From CAYFIW01 sp964343265 (lineage in GTDB: Bacteria; Chloroflexota; Dehalococcoidia; Lucifugimonadales; UBA826): DNA of 64,000 bases. This document shows, piece after piece, positions 9,115-18,279 of the stretch; the first letter of the stretch is position 1; the number at the start of each line of letters is the position of its first letter. Position numbers and translations under genes: made by a program. Below the pieces are notes generated by a model. It was not told where the DNA came from, searched no databases, and saw nothing but the letters and a program-made list of their open reading frames with translations. The stretch covers positions 1-64,000 of the forward strand of contig CAYFIW010000001.1 in the NCBI GenBank assembly GCA_964343265.1, in the 5' to 3' direction.

Positions 9115-9144
9115 ATTATACGTCTCTCTTGAATAGAGGGTCAA
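9115..9144 (-). promoter_or_regulatory. Strong sigma70-type promoter of the purF run
   Basis: On the minus strand TTGACC (9139-9144), an 18-base spacer and a perfect TATAAT (9115-9120). Transcription would begin near 9108, giving a leader of about 105 nt before the small ORF and 180 nt before purF. I looked for a purine riboswitch in this leader and saw no match to its conserved core. Confidence 0.7.
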
Positions 9145-9175
9145 TCAAAAACCACGAACTTTACTAACATATGAA

Positions 9176-10273
9176 TTAATATATTTTTCCCGTGGATAAA
9201 TAGTTTGACAGATTTTCTTCGGACATACCGGTTATACCAAATTCCCTAGGTCCTCGACCTACACTCCATCCGTCAAATCCCATCACTAAACTTCCAATAC
9301 TAACTAGAGAGTCAATCACTTGGGTTTCAACGGAAAATTGAGATCCCAGCTTACTCCATGCCGCTATTCCATATGGAATATCTTCAGTTAGCCACCTGCT
9401 TTCTAGGCTACCTGGAGCTTTTAGCCTAGTGAGCATATGACTTCCATTTATAGTCTCCCAAATTGACCCCTTAGGCCCAAATCCAGCCTTATGAAAGGAT
9501 TCTCCCACTGGAATGAGGTCATATCCAAGGGCTTCTCCCACGGCCATTCGCTCGCTATCAACAGCTTCAATTACTGTAGCTACGGATTTCGATACTCCTT
9601 CTTCATAGAAATAAAATTCTCCCCTAGAATATTCAATTCTCCCCGCATTCATTAAAACACCAGCAGGGTGTACAACGGGATTCATAGATGATAATCCACA
9701 CTCCAATACATCTTGATATGAAACTATTCCCGGAAAAAGAACACTTAGTTCCTCTTCAATAAATTTAGTCTTATTCGAAGGAAACACACCCATTCCAAGA
9801 CCTGTAATCTCTCCCCATATGATTGCGCCCGTTGCTGAAGTTTTTCGGCAAACATACGGAGCTGTATCGACTTCTGCTATTGTCAAACCAGAAATACCAA
9901 AATCAGACACTACTGCAGCAAATTCCATAGACCCTAAAGTACCGGGCATAATTACAACCTTGTGCCCACTCTGTAGATAAGGACCTACAAATTCAGCAAA
10001 GGGCCGATGTGCATAAGCAGGAACTATTAATAACAACAAATCCGAAAAATCCAGAGCCTCTTTTGGATCTATAGTCACCAATGTTATTGGTGCAGGCCCA
10101 GTCTCCATAACTCCTTCTAGATTAATTTCTTTGGTTTTGCTTAAATCAGTAACTGACTCTGCAAAATCAGGATGTTCCAAGAGACATATGTCATTACCAA
10201 TATGACTCAATCTAGCGGCAACCGCAAAAGCGGTATTACCACCTCCTAAAATAGTTATTTTTTTTTCAACCAT
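9176..10273 (-). CDS. Opine / octopine dehydrogenase family NAD(P) oxidoreductase
   Basis: 365 residues. The N-terminus has the Rossmann motif ITILGGGNTAFAVAARL. The middle contains VPAYAHRPFAEFV, and the C-terminal all-alpha domain opens with MNPVVHPAGVLMNAGRIE, where the His after NPVV is the family's catalytic residue. Such enzymes reductively condense an amino acid with a 2-oxo acid, or run the reverse, and some make or degrade metallophores. The substrate cannot be told. The zinc ribbon gene ends six bases upstream, so they are co-transcribed. Related ketopantoate and glycerol-3-phosphate dehydrogenases fit less well because of the HPAG helix. Confidence 0.78.
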   Translation of the reverse strand: MVEKKITILGGGNTAFAVAARLSHIGNDICLLEHPDFAESVTDLSKTKEINLEGVMETGPAPITLVTIDPKEALDFSDLLLLIVPAYAHRPFAEFVGPYLQSGHKVVIMPGTLGSMEFAAVVSDFGISGLTIAEVDTAPYVCRKTSATGAIIWGEITGLGMGVFPSNKTKFIEEELSVLFPGIVSYQDVLECGLSSMNPVVHPAGVLMNAGRIEYSRGEFYFYEEGVSKSVATVIEAVDSERMAVGEALGYDLIPVGESFHKAGFGPKGSIWETINGSHMLTRLKAPGSLESRWLTEDIPYGIAAWSKLGSQFSVETQVIDSLVSIGSLVMGFDGWSVGRGPREFGITGMSEENLSNYLSTGKIY

Positions 10274-10279
10274 AAATGT

Positions 10280-10507
10280 TTAGCCACCCATAAACATGTC
10301 AAGAATATTTCCCATTTTTCCGCTACGCCTTTTAAAAAACTCAGTGAATCCACAATTGTCACATGTGATGTGAGAAAATTGTTGATTCTGAACATCAAAG
10401 AATCTCGAAAACCCTCCACCGGTGGTTCGTATAGTGCCTGTTTCATAAGTAGTGTTCTGACATTTAACACACTCGAATTGCGTGATCGTTTCAGGTTCGC
10501 TAGACAT
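10280..10507 (-). CDS. Small zinc ribbon protein, DUF2082-like
   Basis: 75 residues with two CxxC pairs, CVKC near residue 14 and CDNC near residue 49, separated by the conserved TGTIRTTGGGFSRFFDVQNQ. This is the pattern of the DUF2082 / zinc_ribbon_13 family of predicted nucleic-acid-binding proteins. The C-terminus NILDMFMGG is also a family trait. ATG start with a strong GGAGG six bases upstream. Function is unknown. Location between an exporter and an opine-type dehydrogenase does not clarify it. Confidence 0.75.
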   Translation of the reverse strand: MSSEPETITQFECVKCQNTTYETGTIRTTGGGFSRFFDVQNQQFSHITCDNCGFTEFFKRRSGKMGNILDMFMGG

Positions 10508-10543
10508 GATGCCTCCTTTTGTATTCCGTATAAAATTTACTAA

Positions 10544-12148
10544 CTACCCATTCCTTTTTTGAAAACCGGTCTTATTCAGAAAAAATCCTACTACTATGGC
10601 TACTAACAAAACGGCCAATGCCACATTAAAAACATCCGTAATTGCCCCGCTTAGACTACCCTTCAAAACCTCCACTACAATGTTGAAAGAATCAGAACCA
10701 ATTTCCGCCGAAGCAGCGTCAAGAACAGATGATTTGGACTCAGAATCAATTAAGGCCCTTGGATTATTTTTCAATTCCTCTAAAGCCTGAGGCAGTATTT
10801 CAATTTCCAAACCCATAATACCTTTTTCAAGTTTATCTTCAAATCTCGTTGATAAAACAGAACCTAGCGCTGAAAGACCTATCAAGCCTCCTATGGTTCG
10901 CGCAAATTGGGTGAGGCTTGTCGCAGCACCAATTGTATCGGGCGAAGTGAAATTCTGGACCGCCAGAGTTAGAGTAGGAAAGGTTGAACCCAAGCCAAAT
11001 CCAAGAATAATAATAAAGGTAACGGCCATTCCATAAGCAGAATCACTGCCTAAATTACTGAATAGAAAAACCCCAAGCGCCATCACTCCAATGCCCAATA
11101 ATCCCTGGATTCGAAAATGTCCCCCAGTCCTTGATAAAACTTGGCCAGATATTGAAGCACCAGCTACGACCCCCAACATCATTGGAGTCAAAAATGTGCC
11201 ACTGCTCGTAGCCGATGCTCCAAGAACTCCCTGGAAATATAACGGAATAAAAATTATGGCGCCAAACATTGCAAATCCGGTCAAAAGAGTTAAAACAAGA
11301 CCAACAGAAACCATACGTTCTTTAAATAATCTGAGTGCAAGAACTGGATTGGTAACGCGTAATTCAACATATATCAATACAGCCGCAGATAAGAGGCCAA
11401 CCATAATTAATCCAATTACTTGAGGGGCATTCCATGCATACTGCACTCCTCCAAGTGAAATTCCCAGTATGAAGCTCACTACAGAGATAACTAGAAGTCC
11501 CATCCCGACGTAATCTAGTCTACGTTTTTCAGGATCTGATTCGATAGACGAATCAGGAAAATATTTGATCAATAAAAAAATTACTGGCCCGGCCAAAGGT
11601 ATATTGACAAAAAAAACCCAGTTCCATGAAAGCGAATCCGTTAAAAACCCGCCTAAAGTTGGACCCACGACAGATGAAATCCCAAAACAAGCTGCCAATA
11701 TGCCCATATATTTACCACGTTGCTCAGGGGAAAATAAATCTGCAATAGAAATGAAGGTGACAGCCATTATCGTTCCACCTCCAAGTCCCTGAATAACTCT
11801 GGATACAATAAGTTGCGTCATGTCCTGGCTTATGCCACAGAGTATAGATCCTATGATGAAGAGAACCACAGAGCCAACGAAAAACCACTTTCGTCCATAT
11901 ATATCTGACAGCCTGCCCACTATTGGAGCTACTGTGGTTGATGCAACGAGGTAGCCCGTCGTGATCCACACATACCTATCAAATCCACCTAGTTCAGCAA
12001 CAATCGTAGGAGTAGCTGTACTAACTATAGTTTGATCTAGAGCAGCGAGAAACATTGTTAAAAGGATACAAACAAGGGTAATTACTACCTGAGCCTTGGG
12101 AAGCTCAATAAAATCCTCATTTTCTGTTTTCTCACTTGCCTGGGCCAT
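10544..12148 (-). CDS. MFS exporter, DHA2 (EmrB/QacA) family
   Basis: 534 residues with about 14 hydrophobic segments, as expected for the 14-helix drug:proton antiporters. Helix 1 has LAALDQTIVSTATPTI (motif D1), loop 2-3 GRLSDIYGRKWFF (motif A), and helix 5 GPTLGGFL (motif C, the antiporter motif). The C-terminal part adds a periplasmic loop around residues 445-490 before the last helix, common in this family. Substrate unknown. GGAG lies six bases before the ATG. One of three DHA2-type exporters in this window. Confidence 0.88.
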   Translation of the reverse strand: MAQASEKTENEDFIELPKAQVVITLVCILLTMFLAALDQTIVSTATPTIVAELGGFDRYVWITTGYLVASTTVAPIVGRLSDIYGRKWFFVGSVVLFIIGSILCGISQDMTQLIVSRVIQGLGGGTIMAVTFISIADLFSPEQRGKYMGILAACFGISSVVGPTLGGFLTDSLSWNWVFFVNIPLAGPVIFLLIKYFPDSSIESDPEKRRLDYVGMGLLVISVVSFILGISLGGVQYAWNAPQVIGLIMVGLLSAAVLIYVELRVTNPVLALRLFKERMVSVGLVLTLLTGFAMFGAIIFIPLYFQGVLGASATSSGTFLTPMMLGVVAGASISGQVLSRTGGHFRIQGLLGIGVMALGVFLFSNLGSDSAYGMAVTFIIILGFGLGSTFPTLTLAVQNFTSPDTIGAATSLTQFARTIGGLIGLSALGSVLSTRFEDKLEKGIMGLEIEILPQALEELKNNPRALIDSESKSSVLDAASAEIGSDSFNIVVEVLKGSLSGAITDVFNVALAVLLVAIVVGFFLNKTGFQKRNG

Positions 12149-12271
12149 AAAATCTCCAATAGTTTAGAAAAATCGATAGCTTTTGCCATTGAGAATATTA
12201 AACCCAGTTAATTGAACTATTACAGCATTAATTACACACGATATATCGCTGTTTAAACAACACCATATCCT

Positions 12272-13894
12272 TTAATTTACTAAGGGTTGAGAAATTATCC
12301 AGAGACTGACAGCAGTATAAAAAACCATCAGTACGAGCATCGGATATTGACTTCTAACAGCTAATTTATGATTAAGCATCCGCTTAAGTGATATAGCATG
12401 CGCTATATAAACTGAAATTATATGTCCCACAACAATTGAACTGACGGAAAGTATCCAAGCGAATCTAGCATCCACTATGGCAATATTAGGCTTGTAATTA
12501 GCGGTGCCAAACAAATCCCAATCGGCAGTAGACAAGCTTCTAACTGAACAGATACTTCCTGACCAGTCACCGATACCACACCCAAAAGGATTTGAAATAA
12601 GAGGTATTATCTGCTGACCAGTAATTAATAAAAATGAGAAATAGTGAGAAAGGTTATACACAAGTGCTATGGGCACCAAGGCAAACACAAAACTGTGGAT
12701 AACAGCATCAGTTCTCAATGACCTACTGGACAAAATAGATACATATCTACATATCAAGACATATGCCCCAGCAAAAAACAAAGGTATACATAGAACCCCT
12801 AAGGATTCAATAGCTGAAATAGCAGACCCTGGAAAAGGATCTAATATAGGCCACAAAAACGTCTGTACAGAAACCCAAACAGGGGTTTCCGATAGTCCAT
12901 CATAAGTTACTGTGGCTAAAGCAGTTATATGAAAAACAACCAATGAAGTCGATACTTGATCTCCCCTTAACAATCCTGATGCCCAAGGCCGGAAAGAAAA
13001 AGACCTAAATTGCCTATACTTTGGATCTCGGCCGCTAATCTCCCAACATTCATAACAATCAACACAAGCATAGGCCTGAATTTCCTCTTGACATCCTGAA
13101 CTACACTCCAAACAAATTTCAGAGCGTTTATGGTTATTTTCAATCCTGACTTCTGTTGGTGAAAATCGAGAAAACAGGGAGAACAATACAAAAAAAGGAT
13201 CAGCCTTTTTCAGCCAAATATAACGTCCAAAAAGAAACATACCGACCCACGTGTACACGGTATATAGGAGAATCAAAATAGATAAACTAGCAGGACTAGA
13301 CGCTCCCGTATAAACATTTTCTATCCAGGCAAAAACTACAAACCCTATTAGGGCTGGCCATGACTCAAGTCGAGCTGGCCATCTCAATATGCCAACATAT
13401 TTCGATCTACCAGGTATGAACAATTTTTCATAATATTTGAAAATAACTTGCCATGGATTTGCGATAGCCCAAACGTTACCAACAAGCGCGACAACATAAC
13501 CAACACCAACCCACCAAATTATCCAAACAAAAGTCGGGACAAAATTATCAAGTGCACTCGGTGTTCCCACCAAACCTGAAAAAACACTTAATATAAGCAA
13601 AATTATCGATAATACAGACACGGTAAAAGCGATTAATCTACCCAGTAATCTGAAAAGCAAAAATTGCCACAAATTAACACGAACATAATCTGAACGTTCG
13701 TTATTTTGTCTGATAAACCATCCGATTAAAACAAATGACAAAGCCACCGTAAGTGCTCCGCCTACTAAGAAGTAGTTAAGGGGAATCGGCAAATCATATC
13801 TCTCACCAAACCCATGCGCATATGCTCTATCACCAGAAATCAAGAATCCCAGAATTGCAGCAAATATACCTACCGTCACCCATACAGATTTCAT
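12272..13894 (-). CDS. Multi-pass membrane protein with cytochrome-like Cys cluster, function unknown
   Basis: 540 residues. A signal peptide ends with AYA before HGFGERYDLP. There are about 12 hydrophobic segments, e.g. around residues 35, 85, 125, 170, 200, 320, 365 and 500. Between the middle helices lies a soluble loop with six cysteines, CLECSSGC ... CVDCYEC, suited to binding a metal or cluster. I chose ATG 13894 because GGAG lies eight bases upstream; a TTG two codons earlier is less likely. As I recall, related proteins carry the doubtful database label fenitrothion hydrolase; nothing here shows a hydrolase site. It follows the His-rich lipoprotein gene by 49 bases and probably works with it. 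Confidence 0.65.
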   Translation of the reverse strand: MKSVWVTVGIFAAILGFLISGDRAYAHGFGERYDLPIPLNYFLVGGALTVALSFVLIGWFIRQNNERSDYVRVNLWQFLLFRLLGRLIAFTVSVLSIILLILSVFSGLVGTPSALDNFVPTFVWIIWWVGVGYVVALVGNVWAIANPWQVIFKYYEKLFIPGRSKYVGILRWPARLESWPALIGFVVFAWIENVYTGASSPASLSILILLYTVYTWVGMFLFGRYIWLKKADPFFVLFSLFSRFSPTEVRIENNHKRSEICLECSSGCQEEIQAYACVDCYECWEISGRDPKYRQFRSFSFRPWASGLLRGDQVSTSLVVFHITALATVTYDGLSETPVWVSVQTFLWPILDPFPGSAISAIESLGVLCIPLFFAGAYVLICRYVSILSSRSLRTDAVIHSFVFALVPIALVYNLSHYFSFLLITGQQIIPLISNPFGCGIGDWSGSICSVRSLSTADWDLFGTANYKPNIAIVDARFAWILSVSSIVVGHIISVYIAHAISLKRMLNHKLAVRSQYPMLVLMVFYTAVSLWIISQPLVN

Positions 13895-13943
13895 TTGCAA
13901 ATCTCCACTTAACTACTTTGATTTGAGAAACGTACCTATAAAA

Positions 13944-14708
13944 TTACGGTCGCACCTCTATTGAAATCAAAACCTTTTCATCTTCTTCATGCTCATCCGA
14001 ATCGTCATGGCCTGCATGTCCACCATGGTGATCAGTCTTTGCAGATGTGGGCGGCTCACCGCTAGTTATTCTTATTTTACGATTTTTCTGATTTGCCCAC
14101 TCGATCGTTGCGCCAGGTACAGCTATAACATCCAATGGATCGAAAGAAACATCGCCCTCCGTCACTATTACTTTAATAATCCCTGATTGGCCATCATTAG
14201 AAATTTTGATACTGCCTTTGACATCATGAGACATATGATCGTGATAAAAAATAGTCGTATCCAACATATCTGTTGGAATAGTGTAAGAAAAAGATTCTCC
14301 ATTCTCCAACGTTTCAGATTCAAAAAGAGCTGCATGGTCGTTCATATTTGCGGAGTGGGCATGACTATCATGTTTATCGTGACCCTCATGGTCACTCTCG
14401 TGAGATGTCAAAACATATAATCCCGTAGCGATGGCATCAAAGTCCAAATAGGTTACAACCCCTGATTCTAAATCTTTCTTGATGTCATAACCATGGAGGT
14501 GAACTGACATATCTTTATCTGAAGTCAATGAAAGTCTGACGTTATTCCCCTTTTTTACCTCTATTGGGTTTGTTACTCCTTGTACCTCATTTGCTAGAAT
14601 TTGGATCTCAATTTCTATATCTTCGTCACTACCACTTCCACACGCAAAAACTATCACACTGATCACAATTAAAAATGTTAGACGACCAGCATTAAAAAAT
14701 GATTTCAT
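13944..14708 (-). CDS. His-rich lipoprotein with cupredoxin-like domains
   Basis: 254 residues. The signal peptide LIVISVIVFACGSGSD has a lipobox, so the protein is anchored outside the membrane. Residues 30-175 look like a cupredoxin fold: HLHGYD and FYHDHMSHDVKGSIKI recall copper sites, with a His/Asp-rich insert (HESDHEGHDKHDSHAH) between them. A second, shorter beta domain (VSFDPLDVIAVPGATIEW) follows, ending in another His cluster near residue 225. There is no Cys in either domain, so a normal type 1 copper centre is not expected. It may store or hand over Cu or Zn. Gene gaps of 49 and 55 bases to its neighbours suggest one transcript. Confidence 0.65.
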   Translation of the reverse strand: MKSFFNAGRLTFLIVISVIVFACGSGSDEDIEIEIQILANEVQGVTNPIEVKKGNNVRLSLTSDKDMSVHLHGYDIKKDLESGVVTYLDFDAIATGLYVLTSHESDHEGHDKHDSHAHSANMNDHAALFESETLENGESFSYTIPTDMLDTTIFYHDHMSHDVKGSIKISNDGQSGIIKVIVTEGDVSFDPLDVIAVPGATIEWANQKNRKIRITSGEPPTSAKTDHHGGHAGHDDSDEHEEDEKVLISIEVRP

Positions 14709-14763
14709 TGGTTATATTCCTAATTAAAATTGATAAGCTCTGGAAAACGTAATTCCCTCAGGC

Positions 14764-15354
14764 CTATTTTCTGTTTTTCCTCGTATAACTATTTTTTCTA
14801 TATTCTTTAACCCATGCTCTGGCAGACACTCCCAATATCACCAACACTGCTAGCAAAGCAGAGACCGTCAGAATAGGGACTATCGGATTTGGCTGTTGCA
14901 CGTTAATCTCATAACTGACAGTGTTTTTCCCACTAGGCGTCTGAACTTCAATCACTATGAGCCATAACCCTTCCTCATCTAGAGAAGTATTTAATTCATA
15001 ATAGGTAGGGTCCATGATGGAGTTGATCATGGGCATAGGGCCGATATCCGAATTCTGCGAATAAGTAGCTGAGGCCACGAGACTTATCTCGGCATCCGTG
15101 AAAGAAACTCCCGTTTCTAAATCCTTCACATACACCACGAAGTGAACCACACCCACAGTTGGTGAAGCAGGTACAGTTCCAAGACCAATTTCATGGCCTC
15201 CTATGTTTTTGATTTCATAGCGACGTACAGAGCCATTAGCATCCACATATAGGAAGGTAATAAATACCGTCATCCATAAAGCTATTGTTGTGGCGATTAT
15301 GGCTTTAAAAAAATTACCGGTATCGCTCAATCTAACAAATCCCATGTACCTCAT
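14764..15354 (-). CDS. Membrane-anchored protein with YtkA/CopC-like beta domain
   Basis: 196 residues with one membrane segment near residues 16-35, an extracytoplasmic beta-rich region (about 45-145) and a second hydrophobic segment near 155-175 followed by a basic tail. The stretch VHFVVYVKDLETGVSFTDAE with ELNTSLDEEGLWLIVIEV reads like YtkA-like/CopC-like domains that carry out periplasmic copper handling or domain packing. No obvious Met/His copper ligand set is present, so metal binding is not shown. The family call rests on fold-like patterning only. Co-directional with trpB and the His-rich lipoprotein. Confidence 0.5.
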   Translation of the reverse strand: MRYMGFVRLSDTGNFFKAIIATTIALWMTVFITFLYVDANGSVRRYEIKNIGGHEIGLGTVPASPTVGVVHFVVYVKDLETGVSFTDAEISLVASATYSQNSDIGPMPMINSIMDPTYYELNTSLDEEGLWLIVIEVQTPSGKNTVSYEINVQQPNPIVPILTVSALLAVLVILGVSARAWVKEYRKNSYTRKNRK

Positions 15355-15403
15355 TTACCAATCATGAAGCCAGTACTTACACAAATATTTCTCAGCCATA
15401 AAT

Positions 15404-15784
15404 TCAAGTGATTGGAGGTTTGAACATTGGAACCAGGAATGGATCATCCAGAGAATCTAGATCAGAGGCAATCTTGATCAAGGAATAGGTATGGCCTTTA
15501 TCTGTATCAACAAAATTACATACTCCATTTATCTGGGATAGGGAATAAGCTGATGCCTCTAAGTTACTTATAACAGTCAATTCTGAAACATTGATGTTTT
15601 CTGGAACTTCGTGATGATCTGATATCAACTCAAAGGAATGTGTGTGCATTTGATATGCTATGGCGTGATTGTGCCCAGGATTTCTTTCAGCGAAATGGTG
15701 GTCAAAAAGTGCCCACGTATAAGGAGCTAAAACAGCCAAACTAATTAAAAACGCGGGTACTCGCCACATAACGGAGTGAATCAT
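15404..15784 (-). CDS. Small His-rich anchored protein, unknown
   Basis: 126 residues. A hydrophobic N-terminal segment (residues 8-26) serves as signal or anchor. It is followed by a dense set of histidines, FDHHFAERNPGHNHA and MHTHSFELISDHH, then a beta-rich part with a single Cys (NGVCNF) and the tail FKPPIT. I do not recognise the family. The His content and its place between trpB (6 bases upstream) and two envelope genes suggest a metal-binding exported protein. The ATG is at 15782-15784. Confidence 0.55.
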   Translation of the reverse strand: MIHSVMWRVPAFLISLAVLAPYTWALFDHHFAERNPGHNHAIAYQMHTHSFELISDHHEVPENINVSELTVISNLEASAYSLSQINGVCNFVDTDKGHTYSLIKIASDLDSLDDPFLVPMFKPPIT

Positions 15785-15790
15785 ACAAAG

Positions 15791-16993
15791 TTAGCTCGAA
15801 ATCTTCATAGCATTAACTACCGTTTCCATATCCTTATCCCCACGCCCAGATAATCCAACAAGTATTATCTGATCTCCACTTAAAGTAGGAGCTAACTTAG
15901 AAACGTAATAGATAGCATGGGCGGGCTCAAGGGCGGGAATTATTCCCTCTGTTTCACACAATAATTTGAACCCGTCAAGGGCATCATCATCATTCACACT
16001 AACATATTCCGCTCTACCTACATCACTAAGCCAACTATGCTCCGGTCCTACACCAGGATAATCAAGTCCAGCGGAAATGCTGTGAGTTTCTATAATCTGA
16101 CCATTTTCGTCTTGAATCAAGTATGTCTTACTCCCGTGTAAAACTCCTACATCTCCCGCAGTTATTGTTGCCGAGTGCCGCCCCGTATTAACACCTTCAC
16201 CCCCCGCCTCAACTCCCACCAATCTTACATCTGGGTCTTTTATAAAGTCATAAAACAATCCGATAGCATTACTTCCGCCACCTACACACGCAATAGCATA
16301 ATCTGGCAACCTTCCTACTTGACGCAAGATCTGTTCTTTTGCTTCCAGTCCTATAATTTTCTGGAAATCTCGAACGATCATCGGATACGGATGCGGACCT
16401 ATGGCACTTCCAATTAGGTAATATGTATCACCCACATTTGTAACCCAGTCTCTTATCGCTTCATTCACCGCATCTTTCAAAGTTTTACTACCAGAACTTA
16501 CAGACCTCACTTCAGCCCCGAGTAGTTTCATTCTAAAGACATTTAACTCCTGACGACGAATGTCTTCTTCACCCATGTACACAATACATTCCAGCCCCAG
16601 CATTGCACAGACAGTTGCCGTTGCAACCCCATGTTGACCAGCTCCTGTTTCAGCTATGATGCGTTTCTTGCCCATCTTTCTGGCCAATAATCCCTGTCCA
16701 AGTGCGTTGTTAATTTTATGAGCACCCGTGTGTGAAAGATCTTCTCTTTTCAGATATATTTGAGCGCCTCCTAACTTATTAGTTAGGTTTTTGGCAAAAT
16801 AAAGTTCTGTGGGACGACCCACAAAACTTTTGAGCAGATCATTCAGTTCCGAATGAAAATCCTCATCATCCATAACTTCCCTGTAAGCAGACTCTAGTTC
16901 ATATACAGCGGGCATTAGGGTTTCTGGAACAAATCGCCCTCCATATTCTCCAAATCTACCCAGATTATCAGGAAGATCATTTACGTTTTGCAT
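15791..16993 (-). CDS. trpB: Tryptophan synthase beta chain
   Basis: 400 residues, normal for TrpB1. It joins indole and serine using PLP. Lys93 in HTGAHKINNALGQG would bind PLP, Glu114 in AETGAGQHG is the catalytic acid, and CVGGGSNAIGLFYDF holds the phosphate. The N-terminus GRFGEYGGRFVPETLMP is typical of the subunit that pairs with TrpA. No trpA or other trp gene is in the window; instead four envelope genes follow, the first after 6 bases. The ATG has AGGGG upstream. It may be a stand-alone copy if trpA lies elsewhere. Confidence 0.95.
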   Translation of the reverse strand: MQNVNDLPDNLGRFGEYGGRFVPETLMPAVYELESAYREVMDDEDFHSELNDLLKSFVGRPTELYFAKNLTNKLGGAQIYLKREDLSHTGAHKINNALGQGLLARKMGKKRIIAETGAGQHGVATATVCAMLGLECIVYMGEEDIRRQELNVFRMKLLGAEVRSVSSGSKTLKDAVNEAIRDWVTNVGDTYYLIGSAIGPHPYPMIVRDFQKIIGLEAKEQILRQVGRLPDYAIACVGGGSNAIGLFYDFIKDPDVRLVGVEAGGEGVNTGRHSATITAGDVGVLHGSKTYLIQDENGQIIETHSISAGLDYPGVGPEHSWLSDVGRAEYVSVNDDDALDGFKLLCETEGIIPALEPAHAIYYVSKLAPTLSGDQIILVGLSGRGDKDMETVVNAMKISS

Positions 16994-17054
16994 ATTCGCT
17001 CATACCCCTGTGTTTGTTGGGAATCTTTGGATCATGCTAAATAAACTATGACTA

Positions 17055-17085
17055 ATTATATCGCTCAGCACATCATTCTGGACAA
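17055..17085 (-). promoter_or_regulatory. Candidate promoter of trpB
   Basis: Minus-strand TATAAT at 17055-17060, with TTGTCC at 17080-17085 separated by a rather long 19-base spacer. The predicted leader to the trpB ATG is about 55 nt, too short to show a clear T-box or Trp-rich leader peptide, neither of which I can find. Confidence 0.4.
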
Positions 17086-17264
17086 CTATTTTTTGAAATC
17101 ATGGATTATTTGGTAGCAAGGACAGCTAATACTAGATCTAGATGAAGTCAAAAAAACTAAGAGCACCATATGCTTGCCTTAATAGGTTTTTAAATTTACC
17201 TACCTAGCACAACAAACACTCAGATCGTGAAAAATATGGCTATGGTTACAGATTTGAGATAATA

Positions 17265-18086
17265 CTAGGACTTTACAGCCACCACATCCAACCAGTTTCT
17301 CGGAACATGGGTGACGCCTAATTCAGAATATGTTTGCCTAACACCTTCCTGAAGTGCTGCCGAGGCCTTATCAAGTGGTACTCCGGGCATTGTGCCTTCA
17401 ATGAAATCAGAAAATGTACTTATATCCAACCATCCCTCTATAGGCACAGAAACAGTATCAACTTCTTGTTTCACTATAGTGAGGCCATTTCGGGACATCA
17501 ACTCACCATATTCTTCAGGAGTCAATTGCTTTCGTGATTCAACCTTATGAGCATCTCTCTGAGGCTTTAATCCGTATTCTTTCCTAAGTATTCTCATCGC
17601 CTTTAACATCCATTTGCTATAAAAGGCAGCAGAATCCTCATGCTGACCTCCCTCATAAAAAGATGTGTTAAAAGCAAACTTCCCACCGGGTCGCAACGAG
17701 TTTGCAATATCAGCAACTACCGCATCTTTATCCGGCACATAATGAATTGCATTGCAATACACTATAGTATCAACGGACTCCTTAAGAGCATCTGAAACGT
17801 TTTCAACCCCGAGCTGGACATACTTGACCGCGTTATTAGATATATCCTTTAACTCGTCCATCGCGGATTTTAGAGCAATCGATGAGTGATCCAAGGCTAT
17901 CACAACTGTGTCACGAGTCCGATTGATTCTCTCCAATATTAATCTTGTCACACCACCGGCACCGCAAGCCAGATCAACAACTCTTTTATCAGAGCTGACG
18001 TCAGCCATATCTACCAGACGTGCATTAAGGCTTGCATAAAATTCATTCTTAGAAAATGTTGCAAATGTAAAATCGCTACCTGCCAT
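17265..18086 (-). CDS. Class I SAM-dependent methyltransferase
   Basis: 273 residues. VVDLACGAGGVTRLIL near residue 38 is the SAM-binding motif I; ALDHSSIALKSA gives the acidic end of beta 2, and DTIVYCNAIHYVPD is motif post-II/III of the UbiE/Methyltransf_11 type. The C-terminal third (residues 180-260) is likely the substrate lid. Substrate unknown. It is a single gene between trpB (upstream promoter region on its 3' side) and an exporter gene. ATG start with AGGGGAA directly upstream. Confidence 0.8.
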   Translation of the reverse strand: MAGSDFTFATFSKNEFYASLNARLVDMADVSSDKRVVDLACGAGGVTRLILERINRTRDTVVIALDHSSIALKSAMDELKDISNNAVKYVQLGVENVSDALKESVDTIVYCNAIHYVPDKDAVVADIANSLRPGGKFAFNTSFYEGGQHEDSAAFYSKWMLKAMRILRKEYGLKPQRDAHKVESRKQLTPEEYGELMSRNGLTIVKQEVDTVSVPIEGWLDISTFSDFIEGTMPGVPLDKASAALQEGVRQTYSELGVTHVPRNWLDVVAVKS

Positions 18087-18279
18087 TTCCCCTATTCCCC
18101 TGTAACCATTAATCTAGTTTATTGTCGACTTACTATTTTCTACAAATAAAACATGATGAGATAACTCAAACTGTGTCCCTCAAACCATGTTTATTAACAT
18201 TCGCTCAATGTTGCTTTCAGTATAGCAGAGGTATAAACCAACGTCTTTACATGACATAGACTCTATACATGCCTATTTC

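Noticed and set aside
16994..17110. T-box or Trp attenuator before trpB
   Set aside because: No T-box sequence, Trp-codon run or terminator/antiterminator pair in the short leader.
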